From contig JAHQIY010000012.1 of NCBI GenBank assembly GCA_019054805.1, positions 2,914,001-2,978,000 on the forward strand: a DNA stretch of 64,000 nt. The letters are read 5' to 3'. Both the position numbers and the translations under genes were made by a program. Of this stretch, positions 34,831 through 48,200 are shown one piece after another. The notes beneath the pieces are model-generated. The model made no database searches. It was given only the letters and a program-made list of their open reading frames with translations, and had not been told where the DNA came from. This stretch comes from Brachionus manjavacas (lineage: Eukaryota > Rotifera > Eurotatoria > Ploima > Brachionidae). Within the stretch, counting starts at the first letter, position 1. Each line of letters opens with the position of its first letter.

Positions 34831-35269
34831 AAGTGCTTTTAAAATTAATAAGGTTTTACCTGTTGCTCCGCTGTCATCTTTAAAATAAATTTTAAAAAAA
34901 TTAATATATATTATGTAATCTAAAAAAATGGATTAAGACAATTATAAAAGCACTATATTCAAATATTAAAGTTAGTTATTGTAAGTAGGACGTTATTTCT
35001 TCTGCTAGCTAATATGATTATAGTAATTATTTTCTTCTGCTAGCTATTTTTTTTCACCTGCTATTAAAATTATGTCAATGATAGCAAAAATAAAAATATA
35101 AAAAAATAACCATAAATATTTTTATAAAATTTTATTCATATTAAATTTGAAAAGGAAAAAAAAAATTAAGCTAAGTACCGGCAAAAAATATAAAAATTTC
35201 ATATGGAAATATCAATTTTTTTTTTTTCGTTCTCTTTTTGATTTTCTGACAGTACTATTTTCTGTATTT
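34831..35269. other. AT-rich spacer, nothing supported
   Basis: No gene seen. Confidence 0.4.
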
Positions 35270-35510
35270 CTTTTTTTAGTTGTAGAACCACGAGGTCTGC
35301 CACGAAGTTTTGGACCATTTGAAGATTTTTGTGCATCAGCTTGATAATTTTGACAGAAGCGACCATATCCTTATCGTCTAGTTTATCAAGAATAAGAGCA
35401 GTTGACTTAGTTTCATTTTCGTAAATTCTATGTATCTCATCCCTAAAATTTGGATTTAAACGTTGATCATCAAATTGTAATTCACATTGGCATGTTCTTC
35501 TTTAAAAAAC
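35270..35510 (-). pseudogene. Unidentified remnant with AT-hook-like motif
   Basis: On the minus strand one frame reads RRTCQCELQFDDQRLNPNF followed by RDEIHRIYENETKS. A second frame continues with GPKLRGRPRGSTTKKRN, in which RGRPRG is the core of an AT-hook. The switch of frame suggests a broken gene. A similar Arg/Lys-rich KPGSKNKPK end occurs in the remnant at 49865-50160. I do not recognise the family; a transposase C-terminus is possible. Confidence 0.35.
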
Positions 35511-36762
35511 AAAATTACTTATTATTCACTAAATTTACTTAGTGATAGTAAAAAAGAAAATTGGTTTTTAATTTTACTTAATCAAAATAAAAATACAACT
35601 TTATTACAAAATATTTGTTTTCAAACAAAAATTCTAAATCAATAAACAAAAAATTATTGTCTAACAAACCATTTACCGGCTTTTTTCTTTTTTCCAGGTT
35701 TTGGTTTACAACCAATTATTGAGTCATAAAACTTTTCTGGTATTTTCAAAATTAATTAACCTACAGCCAGCAGTAACACGGAGGTTGAAATGGGAATGAC
35801 ATGGGGAGAAGCAAGGGTAAAGGCAAAAGATCGACTTGAATGGAAATAAAAAGAAATGATCTTATAATTTTCATCTTTCTGTTTTCCGCATTTTAGGCAT
35901 AAAAATTGAAATTAACTAAATTATAATAAACTAAGAAAAAATAAATTTTAACTTAGTTTCATCAAATTAATTCTAGAAATTTTTTTTTAACTAATTTGAA
36001 AACATCAGTGGCTTACTTAAGAGCTTCATTTTTTGAAATATAAAAAATTGTTTTTTTTGCATATTTTATTTTAAATATTTAAATTTTTAATTGGAGATTC
36101 AAAACGAAAATTTTGAAATTTAATTTTATCGAACCATTTTTTGATTTTATTCTTAACAAGTAATGAATATATTTTTTTTTATTTTTGCAACATAGTATGA
36201 TGTATCTGGAAAAATTATTTAATATTTCTTAGAATCGATTTACTTATTACCACTTGAGCTGAATTTTAAAAAGCCGCGACAGGCTTCATCACAAAAATCT
36301 AACCCCCAGTTTAAACTTTAAGGCTCAAAATTTTAATTCATGAAATTTTTTTATAATTTTTTTTACTAATTACACAAATCTATTTAATCTAGTTTTATCA
36401 GTTATTTTATTTTTTTTTTGAAAAAAAATAAAAATTGAGTTTACTTTTGAAAATAAATAATTTATTAGTCAAATTTTATTTTAATTTCTATTATATTTTG
36501 AATTGAAAAAATGTGAATTATTACTAAAATTTTCCTTTTTCAATAAGTCCCATCACTCAAAAATAAGCTTATATTTCTTCGACAAAAAAACACTCATTGT
36601 GATCTTAATATTAGATCAAGTTACTAGTATTCTAAAAATTAATTTAAAATTGATCTTATTCTAAAGCAAATATGAAACCGGATATCGGAGAAAACTTTTT
36701 TATATTTAAAGATTCTAACAATTGCTAAAATTCATTTATAGCAAAAAGTGATCGGAAATAAA
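35511..36762. other. Upstream region of the LysM gene, no gene seen
   Basis: AT-rich. TATATTTA near 36700 is a possible core promoter for the LysM gene. Confidence 0.4.
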
Positions 36763-37323
36763 ATGTCTTTGACAGTAAAATTTGTGATACTTGTAATCAG
36801 TCTGTCAAGTCTTATAAATGGTCAATGTATATACTACGCAATTCAGAGCGGTGATACCTTCAATGATTTGGGTAAAAAGTATAAAGTGGATCCAGATGCA
36901 ATTGTTGCAGCCAATCCATCTCTTAATCCATACAATTTAGCCATTGGTCAGCAAGTCTGTATACCTATTTATGCGACTACCACTTCGACTACAACAACTT
37001 TGAATGCTGGTGTTTACGATGGTTTTGTACCAGGTTGTTTAAATTATCAAATAAGATCGGGTGATAACTGTGCATCATTGGCCAGCGCTACTTCTAATAA
37101 TTTCTATCAACTAAATCCAACAATCAATTGTAATAATATATTCGTGGGACAATGGGTTTGTTTGCCATACACTGGAGATTGTGGCACTAGATCATACCAA
37201 GTCGTGTCTGGTGATAATTGCGAAAGAATAGCATTAAAATTGGGTACTACTACAGATTACTTAACCCGATGCAATAATATCAATTGTAATACCTTGTATA
37301 TTGATCAAGTACTGAAATATTGA
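36763..37323 (+). CDS. Secreted three-LysM chitin/peptidoglycan-binding protein
   Basis: A single-exon frame of 187 codons (186 aa). ATG at 36763 was chosen over upstream near-cognates because it gives a clean signal peptide (MSLTVKFVILVISLSSLING). Three LysM modules follow: about 22-70 (YYAIQSGDTFNDLGKKY..NPSLNP..GQQVCIP), 88-137 (NYQIRSGDNCASLA..QLNP..GQWVCLP) and 143-186 (YQVVSGDNCERIALKLG). A TTTSTTTT linker joins modules 1 and 2. LysM binds GlcNAc polymers such as chitin or peptidoglycan, and a secreted protein of only LysM modules would act outside the cell. Cys pairs frame modules 2 and 3. The third module ends early (IDQVLKY instead of a VC.P end), so a short 3' exon after the GTACTG at 37312 cannot be excluded. 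The architecture resembles fungal LysM proteins. Confidence 0.85.
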   Translation: MSLTVKFVILVISLSSLINGQCIYYAIQSGDTFNDLGKKYKVDPDAIVAANPSLNPYNLAIGQQVCIPIYATTTSTTTTLNAGVYDGFVPGCLNYQIRSGDNCASLASATSNNFYQLNPTINCNNIFVGQWVCLPYTGDCGTRSYQVVSGDNCERIALKLGTTTDYLTRCNNINCNTLYIDQVLKY

Positions 37324-38229
37324 AATAAAATAATATTAACATTATTTTTTTTAATTTTAAAAATTCAGAAAATCTTTGATTATCTTCAATAAAAAATTCT
37401 AAATCTTTTTCATAATCCAAAAAAAAAGAGAGCTTTAAAAATATTTTATAAAATTTTTGAGGGTCTTATGGGTTCAAATAATCCAAAATTTCATGCCATC
37501 AAAACTTTAAAAATCCGAAAAATTTATTTTGAATTTGTCGAACAAAAAATATCTGCTTTTTAATCTAAATATTGGCTCATTTGATGCTGCGAAAAATCTA
37601 AACAACTAAAATTAATTATAATAAATTCTAATTTAATCAACTCTCGCCCTTACATTTATTTTTATTATTTTTTATTTTAGATTTTGAAGCATGACAAAAT
37701 TCTGAAAAATTACTTCAAATACCTTTAGGCTTCGCCAGTCTTTAGAGTCTTTAATTATCTTCTTAATTTTTTTGCTTATTTAATCTAAAATGAACTAGAA
37801 TTATGATTTTTTTAATCTTATTATTTTCGATATTCTATATTTTTAATTTTGTTATTATTTTTTCTCATTTAAGCTTTATTGTAGAAATAAAAAAAAATGT
37901 TAAAATTTATTTATAAAGCTTTAAAGTTTTATTAAGCTAAAAAAACTTGAATTTATTGCGAACTCAAGGCTTAAAAAAATTTTTGGAGCCTATTTTGTAA
38001 AATTGTAATGTTGTAATTGTAATTGTATTGTTGCATGCATCAAAGCTATGTCATGGTCAGTCACAAACTATTTTCCTGAAGTTTATGAACGATAACATTC
38101 ATAACTTTTTATGAAAGAATTAACGAATTAGTTATCACATAAATGTTCAAACCGTCTCATAAGTCAAATTAAGAATGCTTTAAAAATATAACTTTTCCTA
38201 AAAATCACTATTTAAAGATGGCAAGGAAT
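37324..38229. other. AT-rich spacer, nothing supported
   Basis: No gene or RNA recognised. Confidence 0.4.
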
Positions 38230-38723
38230 ATAATTCAGATACAGAAATGAAACCACGACAGACAAATATGACATAGCAAATCTCCTAAACCACCAGTTTG
38301 AATCAGTTTTTATACAAGAACCTTCAGATTCTCTTCCAAGTTTTAGTACTCGCACTAAAAAAAAACTCTAAGATGATCGGCTGCTTAATCGGCTCACCGA
38401 CGAGAAGATTTTAAACCTGCTAGGTAGCCTCAGCCAACACAAAGCGGTCGGACATGAAGGCATCAGCCCTTTAGTTCTGAAAAACGCAGCCTCTGGCTTT
38501 GTTGCCCCTCTAAAACACCTTTTTGCTCTAAGCTATAATTCTGGAGCAGTCCCGGACCAGTGGTTTTTAGCCAACATATCGTCTTTACATAAAGGTGGTT
38601 CAAAAACTGAACCATCAAATTACAGGTTTGTTTCATTAACATCTATCTTGTGTAAACTCTTAGAAACGCTGATAAGAGATACGCTTGCCCAGTACATAAC
38701 AGAAAATATCTTGATTAATAAAA

Positions 38724-39116
38724 GGCATTGTGAATTTTGATACAAAAAACAAATACAAAATATAAAAAATGCCAAAGCTCAGCTTCTAAAGGAGCAAAAC
38801 ATGTTCTGTAAATAGTAGCAACTGATATATCCTTTGTACCACCTTTATACTGATTCTGCAAAGCTCTGCAATACATCTGCAAAATTCAGAATTTTGTGAA
38901 TTTTAGTACAAAATCAGAAACAAAATATATGATTTTGTATTAGCTAAGCGGTGAATTTTGCAGATGTATTGCAGAGCTTTGCAGAATCAGGATAAAGGTG
39001 GTACAAAGGATATATCAGTTGCTACTATTTACAGAACATGTTTTGCTCCTTTAGAAGCTGAGCTTTGGCATTTTTTATATTTTGTATTTGTTTTTTGTAT
39101 CAAAATTCACAATGCC
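38724..39116. mobile_element. Foldback hAT-like MITE with 8-bp target duplication
   Basis: 393 bp made of two arms of about 165 bp that are near-perfect reverse complements around a loop of about 65 bp. It starts GGCATTGTGAATTTTGATAC and ends with its reverse complement. TAATAAAA flanks it on both sides (38716-38723 and 39117-39124), and deleting element plus one copy rejoins the LINE frame (LINK..NQHGF). 8-bp duplications point to the hAT superfamily. It has no coding capacity; apparent ORFs across it are palindrome artefacts. Confidence 0.85.
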
Positions 39117-39320
39117 TAATAAAAATCAGCATGGTTTTGTTGGCAAAAAGTGCTCCCCGACGAACTTACTTGAGACTCTTGACTTTTTCACTTACCAAAT
39201 GGCAAAAGGTAAACCCATATGCCTTGTGTACCTTGAATTTACCAATAGGTCAATAATGACTGCCTCAGGATCACTCATACTCAAAAATATTGCACGTCTT
39301 TTACAAAATTAGAATTATGA

Positions 39321-39790
39321 GACTTAATGAGAATTTGATCAAGATTTGCAAAATATTTTTGTTTTTTTACCGAGTGCCCTTCATTAGTATAACGGCATGA
39401 TTGTAAATTTAAGCTGCTTATCAGTGTAAGATCTAAATATTTTATCAAGTCATTCAACAATTTCTCAAATCTGTTTCCTCTATAAGGATCAGTATTTAAG
39501 TCACCCAATAGTACTATTGGACCCCCTTGTCCTCAAATCTCTTTATGTACATAAAAACTCTAATTAAATTAATTCATAGATTGACTTACAATGTGCTCTT
39601 CTTTTTGAATCATCAAATGGTAAATGAATTCTAACACAAAGAATTTCATTACCATGAACCTAAAGGTAAACATATGACAGATGTCTACTGAAGAACTGAT
39701 AATCTAAAATTTCGCAAGAATCATCAAGAAGCCAGCTCTGTCCACCAAAAGGTCACCAAATGGAAGTTTCATTTTCAAGTCTGCGTAAAC
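39321..39790 (-). mobile_element. LINE endonuclease fragment inserted in antisense
   Basis: On the minus strand: GQSWLLDDSCEILDYQFFSR, then ILCVRIHLPFDD, and MGDLNTDPYRGNRFEKLLND and NLDQIL from 39508. GDLN..P and NLDHIL-type motifs identify the AP-endonuclease of another LINE family. It lies inside the plus-strand LINE. Confidence 0.65.
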
Positions 39791-40600
39791 AAAGCATTAA
39801 AAATTCTTAGTATGCATAAAAATATTTTGAATGTCGCGACCGAAACCATTGGGTCACTCTCTCCACGACATACGTTAGACCCCACTTGGAATTTGCGATT
39901 CCGGTGTGGAACACACCCAAAGCTGCACAGTCGATCATGCTTGAGAAAGTCTAACGATGAGCCTCGAAGATACCTAACACTAAAAGAAATCTTAAATACA
40001 ACGATCGTTTAAACAAAATGTCGATCACCACACTCGATTTTAGGTGCAAAAGAGGTGATTTAATTCAATTTTTCAAGTTATTGATTGAGCTCGAGCGTAT
40101 TGACTGGTATCAAAGACCGTATCTTAAATCAAGCGTCATTCAAAATGTTCCTGCTGCCTCATCAAGAGGCAATAAAAAGCGGGTAAGGTCACAAAGTTTC
40201 ACATCACGTGAAATCAACGACTTTCACTCGTCGGTCAGTGCAAGAATGCACTTTTTCTAACAGGGTATCCAAAATTTGGAATCAGCTGCCGGACAGTATA
40301 GTAAACGCTAGTATTCTCAATATTTTCAAAGCAAGATTGGATATTTGGCTTAGAGAAGATGATAATAGGAAAAAGTTTGGTAAATGGTGTTTCAAGAATT
40401 CAAAAATCAGTACAAGATACATTGTTTTTATTCATTTGTCTTTATATTATGGTATCTTATTTTTTGACTTTTTTATTTATATATTTTTTTATTATGTATT
40501 TCTATCTATGGGAACGGTTATTAAGGGCAGTCGAGAAATACTGAAAGAATTTTTAGTTTTAGAATCTTTTATTTTTTTTAATAAATAAATTTGGGCTTCA

Positions 40601-42277
40601 TAAATCAAGCTTCATTCTTGATTTCCGAATCTTATGAATCATTTTATTTATAAGAAATTAGTTGTCAATTATCTATTTTTGATTAAAATAATTTCCAGCG
40701 GGAAGCAAGTTAACTATAAAGAAATGTGAAACATGATATTTTAGCAACCCAAATAAATAAAAGAAAAATTACTGATATAATTTCAAAGCAAGAAATTTAT
40801 TCAAAAAGAGATAATTTTCTAATTTATCAAAACGGGATAATTTTTTTTTGAATTATTTTTTCCATTCGTTCGGCTAAAAAGAAGGATTTGAGCTCCATTC
40901 TATGTTGCCAGAGGCTCCCCTTAAATTATTTATTTATTTTTATTATTACTATATAAACAATGAGAAAATATTCGTATTTAGATAGAAAAAATTGAGCTTT
41001 TAATTTTTGATGATGAAACAACCTGAAACAAAATAAAGTTCACTAAATTACATAAAAAAAGATAAATTTTCTTTAAAAGGGAAATAAAAAATGGGTAAGA
41101 AAAGCTTTATATGCGAGTAACGGAAACGTTAGACTTTATTTTTCAAAAAATTTAATTTAATATAAAATTAATATTGAAATTATGATTATAATGAAAATTT
41201 GAAAAAATCTAGTATAATCGTGTTTATTAAAAAATACATTGTTTATAATTAAAGTTCTTCATCATCATTATCATCATCATCATCAACGGTATCTTCGGAA
41301 TTCTAAGCGGCGCGTTTATTTGAGTTTATGAGTGGGGTTATTGGTGCTTATTATCTGATGTTTTATTGTTTGAAATTTTGAATTTTTATATTAAAAAAAT
41401 ATGCTGTGTTTTTTTTTTTTTTTGACAGAGAAAAAAAAAATAGTACAAAGCAAGTTTTATTTGCAAATTTAATCGATAAATTTTCAATTTTTTTTTGCAA
41501 ATTTAGAATAGTATATGTTAAGGCTTTATTATTATTTATTTAAAATTCTCAACCAGAAAAATTTTTTTCAAATAGCGCATTCAAAATTTACTCTCATTGT
41601 GAGACCAAATGGCTCGTCACGGCTGCTTCGTTCCTCGCAATTAATGATCAAATAAATTATCAATATTTTGAAATTTATCTATTTTGTGTGTCTATGATCT
41701 ATTCTAATCAAAATTATTTTTTACATTTTGTAAATTTACTTTATTTAAATATTAAAATCCTTTCAAAGCTACTTAAATAATTTTGAATTAGGGAGTTATT
41801 TTTCAATTCAAAATTTACATTCAATTTAATTGAAATAATCAATCTAATGGCAAATATTTTTTTAAAATTTTTCATTAAACTGGACTATTAAATGAAACAA
41901 ATCCAGCTCAAAAGCTGAAAAATTCTCAAAGATAAAATTAATTTTGTGCTATTTTTATTCTACAGAAATTAGTTCTTAAACATATTATCCCACATTTTTC
42001 TAATTTTTTTAATTTCTTAATTGTTGTAGGAAAATGACTTGACTCAATTTTGGAATGGATTTTTAATACAAAAAAAAATTTCTAAACTTCAATTTAACCT
42101 TAATAAGAAATCTCCTTCAAATGGGGTTTTATTAACAACCACAACAAAATTTATTTTTTATCAAAATAAATTTCGAAATAAAATAATGCTAATATTCTTA
42201 TCAGTTCAAATATCAGATGATACACAGTTTTCAAATTTTAATAAATTTTTTAGTCGTCAAAAATTAGGCTTTTTAGA
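40601..42277. other. AT-rich region with an acidic-repeat stretch
   Basis: No complete gene. At 41254-41300 the minus strand could read NSEDTVDDDDDNDDEEL before a TAA, preceded by a CTTAG acceptor-like site. It may be a last exon of an acidic-tailed protein or simply a CAT/ATC microsatellite. The rest is featureless. Confidence 0.3.
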
Positions 42278-45200
42278 ATGCTTGAGATTTTTGTACCTTA
42301 CAAGTATAAAAAATGGTCCACCCTAATCGGCGGGTTTTTAATCCATTTATCTCTGGGTTCTTATTACACATTTGGTAATATATCTCCATATCTAACCTCG
42401 TATTTAAGAGAATACGAAGGCTTAGATGTGCGTTACTCGCAGACCACATATATTCTTAATTCATTTGGAATATTTTTTTCCCTCTCAAGCATCATTAGTG
42501 GATTTGTTAACTCAAAATTGAATGTCAATATTCGCTTCAATATAATAATCGGCTGTTTAATTATGAAGTAAATTTTTTATAATAAAAATTTGAGAAAAAA
42601 TATTTTTTTTCATAGTCTTGGAATCGGAATTACTTTTTTGACCATAAAAAAATCATTCATACTCGTTCTTTTTTCTTATGGAATTGTTTATGGTATCGGG
42701 GCTGGTTGCGCTTATCTGGGACCATTATCAATGGCAATGAAGGTAAATTACGAAATAGAAAGGAGAGTTTTTTTTTACTTTTTTCTAAAGTGGTTTCCAG
42801 GTAAAAAAGGATTGTCAAATTCTGTCATACTTTTTGGCTATGGAGCAAGCGCTTCCATTTTCGATCAAATACAAACATTGTACATAAATCCTAAAAACTA
42901 TTCACCTGACAAAGCTTATTCAAAGGACTTTCCCAATGAGAAGTATTTTTCAAGGATTCATTTAGACCTTTTGGAAAGGGTACCAAAAGTATTTCTAATA
43001 ATGACTTCAATATGCGTATTGTTACAGTTAATCGGCTTTTGTCTATTAAGTGATTATGCTCGTTATAGACAAAACATGAGTATTAACAATGACCAACTTG
43101 ATTCAATTACTGAACAAGCGGATATTTCAGATGAAAAAAATAGTCTGGGAGTAAATTACCAAACACCTGATGATGGACTTACGGTTTCACAAGCACTCAA
43201 GACAAAAGTTTTTTATATCCTTACTTTAATTATAAGTACTGTGACAATTCCTGGAACCATAGTTATAACTTTTTACAAAGTACTTTTTAAGCTCACATGT
43301 ATTTTGGTTCTATGATTATAATTTGCAAATGATTCCCATAACTTTTCCTACTCACAACTTGAATTAGATAGATCTGTTAACCCTCGGATAAGGTTAAGTT
43401 AATAAAATTTCGTTTGGTTGTTTTTTTTTTATATTTTATTTTATTAAATGATAAAATAACACTTATGCCAATTACGACAATAGGCCTAGGTAAACGTTTT
43501 ATATTGTTTGTGGAAATATTCGAATAAGACGAATAAATGAAATAAAGTTTTTCATTTTCATAGTAGAAGAAATAATTAAAAAACATCAATCACAAATCAA
43601 GATAATAAAATATTAAAAGTAAGAAAGATAGTAGACAATGGTCATTGCGATAACGATGACACTTTATATTAATTTAATTTAATTAAAACATCAAGATAAT
43701 TAACTCGATAAGTTATTGAATTTGAGGATCGTAGATCATAGTAACAGATCTTATTAAGTTCTGATAGGTAAGTAGTCTTATTTGACTCAAAGCTACCGAG
43801 TCTTTACCTCCGATTGAATTTTAACACAAATTTTTTTTTCAGCTTTTAATTCATCACATCTAGAGGGTCTAAATTTATGAAAAAAATGTAAAAGATAAAA
43901 TTCCAAATAGAAATATTTACCAATCATCATAATTTTGAATTTTAATTATAAAATTCATTTTGATTATGATAACTTGTTTATTTTTTTGAGCTACAATAAA
44001 GCCATTTATTATCAAAAATTTTCTTCATATATTCACTTTTTAAATAACTTATGATACTTTTCTTTTCCTCCCTTTATTTCTTTCGGAACAAATTTTGACT
44101 AGGATTTAATCAGACTTGTTTTTAAGTCACAAGTCAAGTCAATGACTAAGTTTTTTTTTTTTCAAGTCAAGTTTGATTTTTTTTTTGTAGACGGGCTTTA
44201 AATTTTTTATTTATTTTATCTAACTCTAGTTTCAATTAATTTTAAATGAATAAATAAATAGAAAAAAATTCAAATAAAATTTTGTTAAAAAAACTTTGAC
44301 TTAAAAAAAGTCTGGATTAAGTCGAAAAAGCCAACTGGTGTAACAAAAAAAAAATACAAAAAAGATAACGAATAAGACAATAACAATACAATTTTTTTAT
44401 TCTTATTTTAGGCTAAATTCGTAACAAAAAAAAGTTTAAGAGAAAAAAACAAATTTTTAACAAAATAAAATAAATATAAAAAAAGCTAAAAAAATTTTGC
44501 CGTCCCAAAGCTTCTTTGGTTCTGGAATACGACCTATTTTTATTTCAGTATTTAAGAGAATTGCAAGGCAATTCTTTTGGAAAAAGTATAGCAAGTACAA
44601 TAACTTTTCATCCAACTTTGTTTAACTAATAAAATTTAGATTGTTGAGCGGTTTTGTGAAGTTTAGTACTAGAGAACATAAAGAAGTGTAAAAAAATAAA
44701 TAACTTTTTTTTAAAAGTTTAAAATTAGTTCTATGAATGCAACATAGTGCAACATTCAAAGTTGCATTAAATATCTAAGTCTGATAAATTTGCAGAGGTA
44801 AGCAGAAATTAAATTTCAATATAATCAAGCGAAGTGTATTATGCAGAAATTTTGCACACCTTTAGAAGACTTTTACAGTTGATGCAACTTTGAATGTTGC
44901 ACCATGCTGCATTCACAGAACTAATTTTAAACTTTTAGAAAAAAATTTATTAATTTTTTTACACTTTTTTCTGTTCTTTAGTACTGAACTTCACAAAACC
45001 GCTCAACAATCTAAATTTTATTAGTTAAACTCAAATAAAACAAAAGAAGCATAATTCTGCAAAATTAACTCACTTTAAGTAGTATCATCTAGATGGTTTG
45101 CACTCTGCAATGTGCATTTTGATTTTGCAGAGTTAACCTATAGAATTAATACTTCAATTTGCTTAGAACTTTAACCATTTTTGTTCATTTGCTCCTTTCT

Positions 45201-48200
45201 TTTATTCTTATATAAGATAAAGAAGCACGGCTTTATAATTGCGAGAAACGAGGCGTTAACTTTCAGCTTAATGTTATGTTTTATTGGCACTATATCAAAT
45301 AGTAGCAGACTTAATAATAGTCGTTTCAAATAATATTTTTTAAATAATTGTTTTCAAATAATAGTTTAGAATAGTAGTCTTTAAATAATAGTATTTATAA
45401 ATAATGGCTTTTCTAAATAATAGTTCAAAAAGAGAGTTCAAGAAGTATTCCACCTAAGTTATGGAATGTTTACGCTAAGGTCGAATCAGATTTGCCAAGA
45501 ACCAATAATGCCCTCGAATCTTGGCATAAAATCTTTGTAAACTCTTGTAAGAACCATCATACTGTAAACAAGTTAGTTCATCAATTTTGACTAGAGCAAA
45601 ATTTTACAGATGTAATTATCGATCAAAAAGAGTCAGGTGATACATATCCAAAACAAAGAAAGCAATTAGAAAAAAATAATTGTATTAAGTTTTCATGTAA
45701 AAACTATGATTCAAACAAAATATTAGATTTTATTGATAATATCGTTTCGTATTTTATTGATAAAATTCAAATAAAATAAACAATATTTTTTGTTTTTACA
45801 ATTTTCATTATTCAAGCAATTTTTCAAGAATATTTAACTTAATTAAATCAAAATTATTCAATTTTTTTGTATATCATTTACGTTTTGCTCTAATTTATGT
45901 GTTTTTTCAATTTCTTAAAAAACCAAAAAAAACATCTACATATCTCAAAATTAACGCTAACGTGGCTGAAAGGGAGAATTAATATTCGTTCAAAACAGCC
46001 AAGGGATTTTGTCCCAAATTATTTTTTAAATAAATAATATCGTATCTAATATTAGATATTTTTTAATTAGATATTTTTTTTCCTATGATTTGATTGACAA
46101 TTATTTTGTATACACTCATTTGAATAAACTATTATTAAAACTAACTATTGTTGGATTTATCTACTGTTTGGAAAGACTAAATATTTTAAAAGGCATTTCT
46201 TGTTCTCAGGTTTTATGAACTATTAGCTCACCTAATCCTAAAGTTGTTCACCTATTTTAAAATTATTTCATTTATTTAGAAAAAAGCTATTGAAATATTA
46301 AAAAATAAGATAGATAAAAAAATATTTCAAAGTTGGGCAGAGTAGGTAAATTTTGCGGAATAGATGAATCTATGTTCCCCAAAGTCAAAAACTTGAAGGG
46401 TGAAAAATTAATTTCAATTGTCTTTAATTTTTATTATTTATGTTTTAAGGCAAAGATTTAAGTAGAGAGCTCATTTGGGTGTTCAGGATTGTTGAAAGGG
46501 TAATACCAGGTCAACCAGATCAGAACAAAAAATAATTATTAACTTAAATTGTTTATTTTTATATCAGTTTCGAGAATTACGCATTCTAATAAATAATTTT
46601 TATTTTATAATTATTTTTATATAATTTTATAATTTTTTATTTTTTTCAATTTCCTTTTTTTTCAAATTTCCAATTAAAAATTAAATTCATCCTATTTCAA
46701 TAAAAGATTTCAATATAAAAATGTAGGAAAAATTTTACGAAAAATGTTCTTTTAATAATGATCATTCACTTTCCTTTAAAATCAATATTTTAACGTTTGA
46801 TTCTTTTAGAATTTGACTTCTTTCTAAATTTTTGAATACTTTAAAAAATTCATTTTTTTTTTGTATTCTAATTTTTCTTCATGAACTTTTTTTAATTCAA
46901 AATTTTAAAGAAGCTATTTTACTGAGTAATTACTTTGTTTAAAAAAAAGATCAAAACTATAAAATCTGCCCAAAAGATATGAGGGTTTAAATTTTTTATT
47001 TGAATCTCGTTTGGTGCTTCTAATTTTATAAGATCTTGATTTAATTCAATATCTTAAATGTTTTCCAAAATACGAGAACAAATTGCGTGAAAACTCAAGA
47101 GTTGATGTTTCTGTACTTGATTTTGGACTTTTTAAAAAATTTGTAAATTGCTAATTTCACTTTTTTACTTTGACTCGCAGCAAAAAAATATCTTTTATTC
47201 TTCTATTTATTAATATTTTAAAATTCTAATTATTAGCAAATTATTTGAAACCAATCGTAAAAAAAAAAATTTAAATGGAAAAAACTTCCCATATCAATAA
47301 AAATTTGTTAATCTCTCTTAACAATAATAAGTCTTTCGGCATTGTGAATTTTCATTCAAACCTTCCAAAAATTACAAAATAAAATTCTTTTTCATCAATT
47401 TAAATTGATAATCTTTTTTGATCATTGATCATTTTCGGTTCCATTGAAGTTTAGAAAGTTTAGCTTTCAAGGAACTTATCCCATCTGCCTTTATACGAAA
47501 GCGACTTCACTTAATAATAAATTTTCAGAGCTTGTTGTCCGAGAGTTGGTACTCTGAATCATCGCTACCATATATATTTGGCTTTATCTTTTACCGAAGA
47601 GACAGAATGGGACGAAGCGGTGGAATTTGTAAATATGTCAGTGCAGATCTCTGTTTGATGGAAGTGTTGTGTAGAGTTCTCTGGATCAACTAAAGCTATA
47701 CCTCCAGGAGAATAATCTTATAAGTGGAAGGCATCATGAATTCTTTCCAAATAAAGGATGTTTCTCAAGCCTACTTGAAGCGCTTCATATGATCACGAGT
47801 GAGTTGGCAAAGGGTAACAGTGTAGATGAAATAGTGTTAGGCTTTTCAAAAGCTTTTGATACTGTACCGCATCAACGCCTTCTACATAAACTGCGTGGCA
47901 ATGGGCTAGGCGAGAAAATGGTTAGGTGCATCGAAGATTTTTGTTTTCGACGTTGGTCACCATTGAAAATAAAATAATGACCAATGGTTTTTAGTTTTTT
48001 TTTAATTAATTTTCATTTTTATGCTTTATAGATTTTTTGATTTATTATAATTTTTAAGCAAAATTGTTCTCAAAATTTACGCATAAATTATCTAGTAATT
48101 TACGAGAAGAAATTAAAAATTCTATAGAATTCCGTTATTACTAGATAGAAATTACCACTAGATAGATCTTGAAAGAGAAACGAAATGTATCAGTGAAGGG

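Larger units (their letters stand above)
38230..40600 (+). mobile_element. CR1/L2-like LINE (reverse transcriptase part), interrupted
   Basis: Broken plus-strand frames read, in order, SQHKAVGHEGISPLVLK, VPDQWFLANISSLHKGG, NYRFVSLTSILCKLLE (to 38723), QHGFVGKKCSPTNLLETLD and GKPICLVYLEF (39117-39310). After a minus-strand insertion come KRGDLIQFFKLL and FSNRVSKIWNQLPDSIVNAS near 40050-40330. This is the fixed order of a LINE RT and its C-terminal region. The catalytic FADD region is missing, replaced by the inserted piece at 39321-39790. A foldback element sits at 38724-39116. Confidence 0.75.

Noticed and set aside
35147-35344. Plus-strand 65-codon frame ending in PRSFGPFEDFCASA
   Set aside because: The minus strand of the same stretch gives a more protein-like, AT-hook-bearing reading.
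39065-39256. ORFs running through the 393-bp foldback
   Set aside because: They are created by the palindrome and its junction with the LINE.
40208-40588. 126-codon frame taken as a host gene
   Set aside because: Its N-terminal part is the LINE FSNRVSKIWNQLPDSIV region; the rest is hydrophobic AT-rich read-through.
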